From contig JADGPL010000001.1 of NCBI GenBank assembly GCA_017882455.1, forward strand, positions 124,001 to 188,000: a stretch of 64,000 nucleotides of DNA, given 5' to 3'. A program made the position numbers and the translations under genes. The notes beneath the pieces are model-generated. The model saw only the letters and a list, made by a program, of their open reading frames with translations. It made no database searches and was not told the origin of the DNA. The DNA is from Solirubrobacteraceae bacterium (GTDB taxonomy: Bacteria > Actinomycetota > Thermoleophilia > Solirubrobacterales > Solirubrobacteraceae). This document shows, in pieces, positions 50,396 to 59,305 of the stretch; the stretch's first letter is position 1, and each line of letters starts with the position of its first letter.

Positions 50396-51744
50396 CTCTC
50401 CATCCGCTCCGACGCCTCGCTCAGCACCGGGCGCAGGATCGCCTCGATTTCCTCGAACTGCTCCTCGCCGGCGATCAATGGAGGCGAGAGCTGAACGATC
50501 GGATCGCCGCGGTCATCGGTCCGGCAGATCAACCCGCGCCGGAAGAGCTCGCCCGAGAGGAATCCCCTGAGCAGCTCCTCGGACTCATGTGAGCTGAACG
50601 TCTCCTTGGTGTCCTTGTTCTTGACCAGCTCGATCGCGTGGAAGTAGCCGGCGCCGCGCACGTCCCCCACGATCGGCAGGTCGCGCAGGCTGTCGAGTAC
50701 TTCGCGGAAGCGTCCCTCGTTTTCGCGCACGTGCCCGCACAGGTCCTCGCGCTCCATCACGTCGATGTTGGCCAGGCCGACCGCGCACGCCACGGGATGC
50801 CCGCCGAAGGTGAAGCCGTGGTTGAAGATCGCCTTGCCGTGCAGGAAGGGCTCGGCGATGTGATCGGCCGTGATCACGGCACCGAGCGGCGCGTATGCCG
50901 AGCTGATGCCCTTGGCCGTGGTGACCATGTCCGGCGCGTAGCCGTAGCGCTCGCAGCCGAACCAGTGGCCCAGTCGTCCCCATGAGCAGATGACCTCGTC
51001 GGAGATCAGCAGCACACCATGGCGATCGCAGATCTCGCGCACGCGCTGGAAGTAGCCGTCCTGGGGCACGAAGCACCCGCCGCCGTTCTGCACCGGCTCG
51101 AGGATCACCGCGGCCACGGTCTCGGGTCCGGCGAATTCGATCGCCTCCTCGATCGCGTCCGCGGCCCACAGCTGATCGCGGTCTTCCTCCCAGCGGTAGG
51201 AGTTCGTGTTGGGCACGTGGATGCCACCCGGGGTCAGCGGCTCGAAGGGCTGGCGCAGCGCGGTCAACCCGGTCGCGGTGAGCGCGCCCATCGTGACTCC
51301 GTGGTAGGCCAGCTTGCGCGAGATGAGCTTGTGGCGCAAGGGCTCACCCTTGGCGGCGTGGTAGGCCTTGGCGAGCTTCCATGCGGACTCGACCGCCTCC
51401 GAGCCACCGGAGGTGAAGAACACGCGGTTGAGGTTGCCGGGCGCGAGCCCGGCGATGCGCGTGGCCAGCTCGATCGAGCGCGGGTGCGCGTAGCTCCAGT
51501 TGGTGTAGAAGGCGAGCTCCTTCGCCTGCGCCGCCGCGGCGTCGCCCAGCTCGGCGCGACCGTGGCCGATGTTGACGCAGTAGAGGGCGGAGAGCCCGTC
51601 GAGGTAGCGGTTGCCGTGCTCGTCGTAGACGTAGCAGCCCTCGCCCCGCACGATCACCGGGACGTCGGCGTCGGCGTAGGAGCCCATCCGCGTGAAGTGC
51701 ATCCACAGGTGTCGCTTGGCTTGGTCTTGGAGGTCACCGCTCAT
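50371..51744 (-). CDS. Class III omega-aminotransferase (amine/beta-alanine:pyruvate type)
   Basis: 457 residues from ATG 51744 (TTG 51771 would add nine residues; no clear SD for either). PLP features: FTSGGSEAVESAWKLAKAYH, LAYHGVTMGALTATGL, LEPVQNGGGCFVP, LISDEVICSWGRLG and Lys278 (TTAKGISSAYAPLG). It resembles putrescine/beta-alanine:pyruvate transaminases. Together with Ald (recycles alanine), the aldehyde dehydrogenase and the divergent permease it suggests use of a diamine or omega-amino acid. The specific substrate is inferred from context only. Confidence 0.9.
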   Translation of the reverse strand: MSGDLQDQAKRHLWMHFTRMGSYADADVPVIVRGEGCYVYDEHGNRYLDGLSALYCVNIGHGRAELGDAAAAQAKELAFYTNWSYAHPRSIELATRIAGLAPGNLNRVFFTSGGSEAVESAWKLAKAYHAAKGEPLRHKLISRKLAYHGVTMGALTATGLTALRQPFEPLTPGGIHVPNTNSYRWEEDRDQLWAADAIEEAIEFAGPETVAAVILEPVQNGGGCFVPQDGYFQRVREICDRHGVLLISDEVICSWGRLGHWFGCERYGYAPDMVTTAKGISSAYAPLGAVITADHIAEPFLHGKAIFNHGFTFGGHPVACAVGLANIDVMEREDLCGHVRENEGRFREVLDSLRDLPIVGDVRGAGYFHAIELVKNKDTKETFSSHESEELLRGFLSGELFRRGLICRTDDRGDPIVQLSPPLIAGEEQFEEIEAILRPVLSEASERMERWSSLSRA

Positions 51745-51982
51745 GGAAAAACACGCTTTCTCGATAGCCAACTAGACAGTGCGGACAACGGTATCCGCTG
51801 CGTATGTGCGTAGCAAGGCCCTGCATGTTCAAGAACCCCGATACCAGTTGTACCAAGTGTATAGTCGCGCACCGCGGTTTTGGGACACTTGAACCTTGCG
51901 CGCCCGCCGTGCAACCGCGTACCTTCCGGAGGACTAGGATGCTGCAACTTCTGTAACGACCTTACGGGGAGGAACCGAGAGA

Positions 51983-53530
51983 ATGGCCACCGAGTCAACC
52001 GCAGCATCCCAAGCCAACGGTTCCTCGGGAGTGATGGACAAGGGCCTGAAAAAGGGCGCCATCGGATACGTCTCGAACATCGTCATCGGCGTGGCCTCGA
52101 CCGCCCCCGCCTACTCGCTGGCGGCCACCCTCGGGTTCGTGGTGGCGGTCAAAGGCGTTGGCGTTCACGCCCCGGCGGTGCTGATCGTGGCGTTCATCCC
52201 GATGCTGCTGGTCGCCTCGGCCTACAAATACTTCAACCGCGCCGACCCGGACGCGGGCACCACGTTCGCATGGACCACCCGCGCGCTGGGGCCGATCACC
52301 GGCTGGATGAACGGCTGGGCGATCTTCCTGGCCGACCTGATCGTGATGGCGTCGCTGTCGGACATCGCCGCGATCTACACGTTCAAGCTCTTCGGCTTCA
52401 CCGAACTTGGCAACTCCAAAGCAGCGACCATCGTGGCCGCGGTTCTGTGGATCGCGCTGATGACCTGGATCTGCTATCGCGGCATCGAGCTCTCGGCTCG
52501 CATCCAGCAGGTGCTGCTCGGCACCGAGGTCCTCATCCTGGCGCTGTTCTCGGTCGTGGCGCTGGTGAAGGTCTACGGAAGCCATCCGCCGAGCGGCTCG
52601 GTCAAGCCTTCGTTCTCGTGGTTCGACCCCACCGCGATGAAGTTCAGCGACCTGGTCGTGGCAGTCCTGCTCGGGGTCTTCATCTACTGGGGCTGGGACT
52701 CGGGCGTGGCCGTCAACGAGGAGTCCGAGGATCCAGCAGAGGGGCCGGGCAAGGCCGCGGTCGTCTCGACGCTCCTGCTCGTGCTCATCTACGTGATCGT
52801 CTCGGCGGCCTCGCAGTCATTCCACGGCGTCGGCTTCCTGACCAGCGAAGAAAACCAGGGTGACGTGCTCAACGCGCTCGGCAAGGGCGTGCTCGGCGGC
52901 ACCTTGAACAAGCTCTTGATCATCACCGTGCTCACCTCCGCCTCGGCATCGACACAGACGACGATCCTCCCCACCGCCCGCACCACCCTGTCGATGGCCC
53001 ATTGGAAAGCGGTCACCGCGCTGCTCTCGCGCGTCCACAAACGCTTCCTGACCCCGACCGTGTCCACGCTCGGCTTCGGCGCGCTCTCGGTCATCGTCAC
53101 CGTTGTCCTGCTGCTGCTCTCGGAAAGCGTCCTCGAAGACTCGATCGCCGCGATCGGCTTCCCGATCTGCTTTTACTACGGCTTCACCGGCATCGCCTGC
53201 GCGGTCTATTCCCGCGACGAGCTGATGAAGAGCGCACGGAACTTCCTGCTGCTCGGCGCGGGGCCATTGATCGGCGGGCTGATGCTGTGGGGAGTGGGCG
53301 TCAAGGGAGCCATCTACTACGGCCACGCCGCGAACGTGTCATCGAAACCGATCCTCGGCATCACCCTGGTGCTGTGGATGGGAATCGGAGGGATGATCCT
53401 CGGGTTCATCCTGATGCTCGTCTCGCGCCCGTTCTTCCGCCAGTTCTTCTCGCGCAAGCTCGAAACCGCGCCGGCGGGCATCCTCGAGCGCCCGCCAGCG
53501 CCGACGGTGCCCCCCCAGGTCGACTTCTGA
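51983..53530 (+). CDS. APC family amino acid/polyamine permease
   Basis: 515 residues, SD GGGGAGGA before ATG 51983. About 12-13 transmembrane helices with the APC signature near helix 1 (GYVSNIVIGVASTAPAYSLAATLG) and FAWTTRALGPITGWMNGWA. Hydrophilic N-terminus of ~25 residues. It would import the amine or amino acid consumed by the divergently transcribed aminotransferase operon; the shared 238-nt divergent region should hold the PucR-controlled promoters. It converges with a vapC-type gene, 8 nt apart. Confidence 0.9.
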   Translation: MATESTAASQANGSSGVMDKGLKKGAIGYVSNIVIGVASTAPAYSLAATLGFVVAVKGVGVHAPAVLIVAFIPMLLVASAYKYFNRADPDAGTTFAWTTRALGPITGWMNGWAIFLADLIVMASLSDIAAIYTFKLFGFTELGNSKAATIVAAVLWIALMTWICYRGIELSARIQQVLLGTEVLILALFSVVALVKVYGSHPPSGSVKPSFSWFDPTAMKFSDLVVAVLLGVFIYWGWDSGVAVNEESEDPAEGPGKAAVVSTLLLVLIYVIVSAASQSFHGVGFLTSEENQGDVLNALGKGVLGGTLNKLLIITVLTSASASTQTTILPTARTTLSMAHWKAVTALLSRVHKRFLTPTVSTLGFGALSVIVTVVLLLLSESVLEDSIAAIGFPICFYYGFTGIACAVYSRDELMKSARNFLLLGAGPLIGGLMLWGVGVKGAIYYGHAANVSSKPILGITLVLWMGIGGMILGFILMLVSRPFFRQFFSRKLETAPAGILERPPAPTVPPQVDF

Positions 53531-53538
53531 GGAGACGC

Positions 53539-53943
53539 TCAGCTCTTCGCCGAGAGACGCCTGATGCCCGCGATGGCGTCGAATCCTCGGTCAAAGCTCA
53601 GGATCTCCGTGATCTCGCGGCGTCGCATAACTGCGACATGGAGTGCGTCGCGCGCCGAGCAGCCTCTGTTCGCGTGAACGATGTCCTTTGCCGCGAACAC
53701 GTCTGCCTCCTCGACCGCGAATACGTCATCGACGATCTCCCGCAGGAGCCCAAATCCAGGCTCGATCTTGTCGCGACGATCGATCGACAGATAGCGGTGG
53801 AGGATCTCCTGGAAGACCTCGCTGCTGCTGGTCAACCGCCGTCGTTCACCAACGAGCCGCTCGACCATGTACCGGGCATCGACCTTATGGGGATGGTCGC
53901 GTCCGATGAGATACATCGGCACATTCGCATCGACGAAGATCAC
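53539..53943 (-). CDS. PIN-domain toxin (VapC-like)
   Basis: 134 residues. Acidic site residues: Asp5 (MIFVDANVPMYL), Glu42/46 (SSSEVFQEIL), Asp99 (SARDALHVAVM) and Asp118 (ILSFDRGFD). The ATG overlaps the stop of the RHH antitoxin by 4 nt. It is of a different sequence type from the PIN protein at 26481, which is paired with an AbrB-type antitoxin. Target RNA unknown. Confidence 0.9.
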   Translation of the reverse strand: MIFVDANVPMYLIGRDHPHKVDARYMVERLVGERRRLTSSSEVFQEILHRYLSIDRRDKIEPGFGLLREIVDDVFAVEEADVFAAKDIVHANRGCSARDALHVAVMRRREITEILSFDRGFDAIAGIRRLSAKS

Positions 53944-54227
53944 GCGTCGTCCGCGCTGGCGAGCCCTGCCTCGATCTCGCTCGAGCGTCCCGCCTCGGTC
54001 TCGGCCAGCATCGTGTCGATATCGACTTCACGCCCACCAATTTCGTAGCTGACTGCCTTGCGAATGGCGGTCAGCTTGGCCTCCACGTCGCCGCTCGACG
54101 CTTCGCGCTCGGCCACCCTGAGAGCCTGGCGGGTCCACTCAGACACGCTCAGACCAGCGGCCTCAGCGGTCCGTGCGTAGCGCTCGAGCTCCTCGTCTCC
54201 TACGACAACCTGCAATCGCTTACTCAT
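53940..54227 (-). CDS. Ribbon-helix-helix antitoxin (VapB-like)
   Basis: 95 residues. The N-terminal ribbon-helix-helix is RLQVVVGDEELERYARTAEAAGLSVSEWTRQALR; the C-terminal half is acidic (DIDTMLAETEAGRSSEIEAG), suited to masking the toxin. The start is 3 nt from the operator at 54231-54249, and a TATACT box 6 nt before the ATG implies a leaderless mRNA. Confidence 0.87.
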   Translation of the reverse strand: MSKRLQVVVGDEELERYARTAEAAGLSVSEWTRQALRVAEREASSGDVEAKLTAIRKAVSYEIGGREVDIDTMLAETEAGRSSEIEAGLASADDA

Positions 54228-54230
54228 GTT

Positions 54231-54249
54231 GGTAGTATAACGTACTACC
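54231..54249 (-). promoter_or_regulatory. Operator/promoter of the vapBC-type pair
   Basis: Perfect 7-nt arms GGTAGTA and TACTACC around TAACG. On the minus strand the site contains TATACT, ideally placed as a -10 box with transcription starting at or next to the ATG at 54227. Antitoxin binding here would shut off its own operon. Confidence 0.75.
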
Positions 54250-54291
54250 TCGAATCATCCACGGGCCCTCGCAGCTCCAGGCCCCGTCTCC

Positions 54292-55509
54292 TCAGGCTTG
54301 CGGCACCTCGATCTGCCCGTGCGGCGAGCCCATCTCCTCGAGGAGATCGAGGAACGGCCGCGGCGGGAAGGCCTCTGGGCCCAGCACACCCACGCCCTTC
54401 CAGTCGCCGCGGTCGAGCAGCTCGAGAGCGACCACGGGGTTGATGGCCGTCTGCCAGACGACCGCCTGGCTTGAGTACTCGCGCATGGTGAGCTCGTTGT
54501 CGACCAGGTGATAGAGGTAGGTAGAGCGCGGCTGTCCGTCTACGCCCGTGCCCCTGACCCACGTGCCCGCGCAGGTGCGCCCGCTCATGCGCCCGCCGAG
54601 CGTGGCGGGATCGGGAAGCGCGGCGGCCACCACGTCGCGCGGAGCGACGAGCGTGCCGCGCACGGAGACCGGCTCGGTCGAGTCGAGGCCCAGTTTGTGC
54701 AGGGTGGAGAGCACGTCGATGAACTCCTGCCCGAGGCCGTACTTGAAGGTGACCCGCCCGCAGGGCACCCAGCGCGGGACCAGCACGACCTCCTCGTGCT
54801 CGACGTTGACGCACTCCACCGGCCCGATGCCCTCGGGGAAGTCGAAGATCTCCGGCTCGGAGAACGGCGCCGTGGTGTAGAACCCGCGCTCGCGCTCCCA
54901 GATCAGCGGAGGGTTCAGGCACTCCTCGATCGTGGTCCAGATAGAGAACGTGGGCGCGAAGTCATAGCCCTCGACGACCAGATCGGCGCCGTCGCGAACC
55001 CCGACCTCATCGATGCTCGAGAACAGCTCGTCGGCGGCGTGGCGGGCGAACACGTCAGAGAGACCGGGCTCGACTCCGATGCCCACCAGCGCCAGCACTC
55101 CCGCTCGCTCCCACTCCTCGTGCGCCGCGAGCTGAAGATCGCCGAGCATCTCGCCGGGTAGCTCATATGGGCGCTCGGGATGCGGATGCGAGAGGGTCAT
55201 GGCCATGTCCAGATAGGTGACCTTCGCGTCGAAGGCCGCACCGAAGATCGGCTCGTTGAAGCGCGGGTCGCAGGCATTGAGCACCGCGTCGGGATGCACG
55301 CGACCGATCAGATCGACGAGATCCTGGCGGCTCGAGGCATCGACGCGCTCAGCGCTGAAGCGATCGGGCTCGCCGAGACGACCGGCGGCCGCCTGGGCAC
55401 GCTCGAGCGCCACGTCGGCGAGCACCACATGCTCGAAAACCGCTCGTCGCTGGGCGATCGCGGCAAAGGCCGCGCCGACTCCGCCCGCTCCGACCGCCAG
55501 AACCCTCAT
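54292..55509 (-). CDS. Saccharopine dehydrogenase family protein
   Basis: 405 residues. Nucleotide-binding VLAVGAGGVGAAFAAIAQRR (4-23) with VVLADV at the end of the second strand, then VLNACDPRFNEPIF and YLDMAMTLSHP. The central region VGIGVEPGLSDVFARHA is typical of the family (saccharopine reductase and carboxynorspermidine/homospermidine-type enzymes). The substrate is uncertain: lysine and polyamine routes are both possible, the latter attractive near the amine cluster but not shown. Confidence 0.85.
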   Translation of the reverse strand: MRVLAVGAGGVGAAFAAIAQRRAVFEHVVLADVALERAQAAAGRLGEPDRFSAERVDASSRQDLVDLIGRVHPDAVLNACDPRFNEPIFGAAFDAKVTYLDMAMTLSHPHPERPYELPGEMLGDLQLAAHEEWERAGVLALVGIGVEPGLSDVFARHAADELFSSIDEVGVRDGADLVVEGYDFAPTFSIWTTIEECLNPPLIWERERGFYTTAPFSEPEIFDFPEGIGPVECVNVEHEEVVLVPRWVPCGRVTFKYGLGQEFIDVLSTLHKLGLDSTEPVSVRGTLVAPRDVVAAALPDPATLGGRMSGRTCAGTWVRGTGVDGQPRSTYLYHLVDNELTMREYSSQAVVWQTAINPVVALELLDRGDWKGVGVLGPEAFPPRPFLDLLEEMGSPHGQIEVPQA

Positions 55510-55625
55510 GGGTGGCAGTCTGACGGATCGCGAGACCTCGGAACGTCACAACGGCAACGTGTCCGTGCGCCGCAATGTCGCAGGCGCCTCCCGTATGCTG
55601 CGCCGATCCGCGCGGCTCCGAACAC

Positions 55626-57632
55626 ATGCAGACCATGAGCACCGGTCTCCCGAGTCCGCCACGCACCCCTCGAGGATCTACCGCGCCCGCCGGTGCGGGC
55701 GGCGTGGCGGGCGGCGAGCAGGGCTCGCGCTCCTCCAGCCGAGAGGGCGCGCGGCCGCGTGGCTGGGCTGCCTCCCCCGCGTTCAGCGGGCGCGAGCTCG
55801 CCCTCGTGGTGCTCTCCGGCGTGCTCTTGGCCGTGCTCACGAGCTGGCCGCTCGTGCTGCATCTGCCCACCCGCATCGCCCCCGACCTGGGCGACCCCGT
55901 GCGCACCGCTTGGGAGATCGCGTGGGTGGGCCACGCGATGCTGCACGACCCGCTGCACCTGTTCGACGCCAACGCCTTCTACCCGCACCCGCTCAGCCTG
56001 GCCTTCTCGGACTCCCTGCTCGGCTACGGCCCGGCGGCATTCTTCGGCTCGGGCACCGTCGCAGCCCTCGTCCGCTACAACCTGCTCTTCCTCTTCGCCT
56101 GGTCGCTGTGCTTCATCGGCGCCTACCTGCTCGCCCGCGAGCTCGGCCTCGGTCGGCTCGGCGGCGCCGCAGCAGGCGTGGCGTTCGCCTATGCGCCCTA
56201 CCGCGTCACCGAGGCCGGGCACCTCCACGTGATCTCCTCCGGGGGGCTGCCGCTGGCGCTGTTCCTGCTTCTGCGCGGCTACCGGCGCTCCTCGCGCAAG
56301 CTGGTCCTCGCCGGCTGGCTGGTCTCCGCCTGGCAGGTGAGCCTCGGCTTCACGCTCGGCCTGCAGTACTGCTACCTGCTGGCGGTGCTCGCGCTGCTGG
56401 TGCTCCTGTATTGGTGGCGTGGGCGCCTGACCCCCGGCGAGGGATGGAGCGGGCGGGAGCAGGTTTCCCCGGAGGGCGAGAATGTCGCCCCGAGCGCTGA
56501 CTCGCGCGCGCGCGCGGGCGCCCCTTCGCCCGACCGCCGCGAGCACCCCTCGCGCACCGCCCGCGGGCCGCTGATTCCCCGCCGCCTGCTGATCGTGACG
56601 ATCGTCGGGGCGACCCTGCTCGGGGGGGTGGCCATCTACCAGGCGGCGCCCTACCTCCAGGTCGCCCACGACTATCCGACGGCCAAACGCACGCTCAAGG
56701 AAGTCAAAAACTACTCATCCGGCCCGGCCGCGCTGTTGTCGGCCTCCTCGGAGAACCGCGTTTGGAGCGGAGCCACGTCGGGCATGCGGGCCAAGGTCCA
56801 TTCCCAGAACGAGGACGTCTTCTTCCCCGGCGGCCTGGTCCTCCTGCTGGCGCTGATCGGGCTCGCCGGCGTCGGCGGAGCCGCCTACACGCGCAACCTG
56901 CGCCTGGGGCTGTTGGCCGGGGTGGTCGTCTGCTCGGTGCTTGCCATGGGCCTCGGACTGACCGGATACGGGTATCCCTATCGCCTGCTCTACAACTACG
57001 CCCCGGGCTGGAACGGCGTGCGTGTGCCCGGCCGGGTCTTCACGCTGGGCACCCTCTTCTACGCGCTGCTCGCAGGCGCGGGAGCGCAATTGCTCGTGTT
57101 GCGGATCGGCCCCTGGGGACGGCGCCACTCGCTGCGCGCGCTCCCGGCGCTCCTCGGCGGCGTCCTGCTCGTCGGGCTCCTGGGCGAAGGCGCCGGGCAC
57201 CTCGCCCATCCCGTGGTGCCACAGCCGGCCAAGGCCGAGGTGGGACTGCCCGGCCCGCTCCTCGACCTGCCGACCGACGGGGCCGCAGACCGCGTCTGGC
57301 AGTACTTCTCCACCAACGGCTTCTACAAGATCCCGATCGGCAACAGCACCTTCGACATCCCGGCCGTCGATGACCTACGCGGCGGCATGAGCGGATTTCC
57401 CGATCGCGCCAGCATCGAAAAGCTGCGCTGGTACGGGATCCGCACTGTGGTGCTGCACCTGACGATGCCCAAGCTCCCGGGCCTGCACGGCTACGCGCTG
57501 GCCGAGCCGGCCGACACGGCGAAGGCTGCCGCCAAACCGGTGACCGGCCTGGGGGTCACCCGCAGGCAGGTCGGCTCGCTCGTGATCTATGAGATCGGTC
57601 CCGGGCCGAAGGCCCTGCACGGCAGCGACTGA
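55626..57632 (+). CDS. Polytopic membrane protein, GT-C-like (putative glycosyltransferase)
   Basis: 668 residues from ATG 55626 (ATG 55575 and 55635 also in frame; no clear SD). A disordered ~60-residue N-terminus is followed by about ten transmembrane helices. The first periplasmic loop contains DLGDPVRTAWEIAW and HDPLHLFDANAFYPHP, a layout of GT-C-type proteins with acidic residues in loop 1. A Ser/Arg/Pro-rich insertion lies at ~285-325. The C-terminal soluble part has YFSTNGFYKIPIGNSTF. Lipid-linked sugar transfer is a guess. The next gene overlaps by one base (TGATG). Confidence 0.65.
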   Translation: MQTMSTGLPSPPRTPRGSTAPAGAGGVAGGEQGSRSSSREGARPRGWAASPAFSGRELALVVLSGVLLAVLTSWPLVLHLPTRIAPDLGDPVRTAWEIAWVGHAMLHDPLHLFDANAFYPHPLSLAFSDSLLGYGPAAFFGSGTVAALVRYNLLFLFAWSLCFIGAYLLARELGLGRLGGAAAGVAFAYAPYRVTEAGHLHVISSGGLPLALFLLLRGYRRSSRKLVLAGWLVSAWQVSLGFTLGLQYCYLLAVLALLVLLYWWRGRLTPGEGWSGREQVSPEGENVAPSADSRARAGAPSPDRREHPSRTARGPLIPRRLLIVTIVGATLLGGVAIYQAAPYLQVAHDYPTAKRTLKEVKNYSSGPAALLSASSENRVWSGATSGMRAKVHSQNEDVFFPGGLVLLLALIGLAGVGGAAYTRNLRLGLLAGVVVCSVLAMGLGLTGYGYPYRLLYNYAPGWNGVRVPGRVFTLGTLFYALLAGAGAQLLVLRIGPWGRRHSLRALPALLGGVLLVGLLGEGAGHLAHPVVPQPAKAEVGLPGPLLDLPTDGAADRVWQYFSTNGFYKIPIGNSTFDIPAVDDLRGGMSGFPDRASIEKLRWYGIRTVVLHLTMPKLPGLHGYALAEPADTAKAAAKPVTGLGVTRRQVGSLVIYEIGPGPKALHGSD

Positions 57633-59302
57633 TGCGCGCCAGGCGCAGGACCGTCCTTGCGATCGTGCTGGTGGGGGTGGCCTACGCGACCCTGATTCAG
57701 AGCTTCTCCTGGAATCAGACCTCCCACTACGACCTGATCCGAGCGCTGAACAACGACAGCACGACGATCGACGCCAACCACACCAACACGGGAGACGAGG
57801 TCTTCTACAAGGGCCACTGGTACTCGGCCCGCGCTCCCGGCCTGGCGCTGTTCGCGCTGCCCTTCTACGACACGATCACCGCGCTCGGGGCGGACTCACT
57901 GGCCAAGGAATCGCAGGCCCAGCGGGGCGACGACGAGATGATCTACTTCACGGGGCTGTGGGGCAACGTGCTCCCGGGCCTGCTGCTGCTGCTGCTCGTG
58001 TGGCAGGTCTCCGAGCGCTTCGAGCCCGGCTACGGCGTGGCGAGCGCCGTCGTGCTGGGGCTCGGCACGATGGTGCTGCCGCTCTCCACGCTGCTCTTCT
58101 CCCACGTCTTCAGCGCCCTCCTGGGATTCGCGGCCTTCGCCCTGATGCTGCGCGAGCGCGACGGGCCGCCCAGCCCGATGCTGCTCGCGCTCGCCGGCCT
58201 GGCCATGGGTTACGCGGTGGCCTCCGAGTACCCGCTGTTCTTCGTCGCGCTGGTGCTCGGGCTGTTCCTGCTCTCGCGACGCGACGCGCTGAACCCGACC
58301 GCCGTGATCACCCGCGCGGGCGCCTACATCGCCGGCGGCGTGGTCGGGATCGTGCCACTGCTGCTCTACAACCACTACGCCTTCCACTCCTGGACGCATC
58401 TGGCCTACTCCGATGTGCCCCGCCAGCAGAAAGGCTTCTTCGGGATCGGCGCGCCGAGCCTGAAGGTGCTGAGCACGCTGCTGCTGGACTCGCGCGGGCT
58501 GCTCACGATCTCCCCCGTGCTGATCATGGCGGCGATCGGCACCGTGCTGCTCTACCGGCGCGGCCGCCGCGCCGAGGCGCTCACGATCGCGGGCGTCTGC
58601 CTCTGCTACGTGGGCTACAACTCCGGCTACTACCTGCCTTTCGGCGGCGGCTTCATGGGGCCGCGCTTCCTGACGACGATGCTGCCCTTCCTGGCCTGTC
58701 CGTTGGGGCTCGCGCTCAAGCGCTTCCCTGGACCCACGATCGCGCTGGCGGCAGTCTCGATCACGACCACGCTGATCGCGACCATGACCCATCCACTCGT
58801 CGGCTACGAGAACGAGGTCGTCGTGTGGGAGCGCCTGCTCAGCAACGGGGAATTCCAGCCGACGATCGCCTCTGCCTTCGGGCTCGGGCACAGCCAGTAC
58901 GGGAGCAACTGGGGCGGGATCTGGCCGTTGCTCCTCGCGGCCGGGGGAGCGATCGTCCTCGCGGCCTGGGCGACGCCGAGGCTTCGCCTCACCGGCCGGC
59001 AGATCGGAGTCGGGGTCCTCGCGCTCCTCGCTTGGGGCCTGTTCGCGTGGCTCGGGCCGACGGTGCTCGGAATCGACCACCAGGGGCTGCTGAGCATCGT
59101 CAAAGCAGGCGACCACACCGCACTGAACCTCGAGCTCCACCACGGAGCCCGGTACCCGTTGAAGAAGCTCGCGGAGATCGCCGCCGCGGCCGGGCTGCTG
59201 GCGCTCCTGGCGATGGCCCTGCTGCGCAGCCGGCACAGCGCGCCGCGGCAGCCGCGGGCGGCCCGCGCCGACGCGATTTCGCAGCCGGCACCGAGCGGCT
59301 GA
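57632..59302 (+). CDS. Polytopic membrane protein (GT-C/PMT-like)
   Basis: 556 residues, about eleven transmembrane helices. The N-terminal loop reads SWNQTSHYDLIRALNNDSTTIDANHTNTGDEVFYKGHWYSARAPGLAL (split by helices), similar to many actinobacterial envelope glycosyltransferase-like proteins. It is translationally coupled to the preceding GT-C-like gene, so the two probably act together in cell-envelope polysaccharide synthesis. No donor or acceptor can be named. It ends 3 nt before the convergent secreted hydrolase. Confidence 0.65.
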   Translation: MRARRRTVLAIVLVGVAYATLIQSFSWNQTSHYDLIRALNNDSTTIDANHTNTGDEVFYKGHWYSARAPGLALFALPFYDTITALGADSLAKESQAQRGDDEMIYFTGLWGNVLPGLLLLLLVWQVSERFEPGYGVASAVVLGLGTMVLPLSTLLFSHVFSALLGFAAFALMLRERDGPPSPMLLALAGLAMGYAVASEYPLFFVALVLGLFLLSRRDALNPTAVITRAGAYIAGGVVGIVPLLLYNHYAFHSWTHLAYSDVPRQQKGFFGIGAPSLKVLSTLLLDSRGLLTISPVLIMAAIGTVLLYRRGRRAEALTIAGVCLCYVGYNSGYYLPFGGGFMGPRFLTTMLPFLACPLGLALKRFPGPTIALAAVSITTTLIATMTHPLVGYENEVVVWERLLSNGEFQPTIASAFGLGHSQYGSNWGGIWPLLLAAGGAIVLAAWATPRLRLTGRQIGVGVLALLAWGLFAWLGPTVLGIDHQGLLSIVKAGDHTALNLELHHGARYPLKKLAEIAAAAGLLALLAMALLRSRHSAPRQPRAARADAISQPAPSG

Positions 59303-59305
59303 CGG

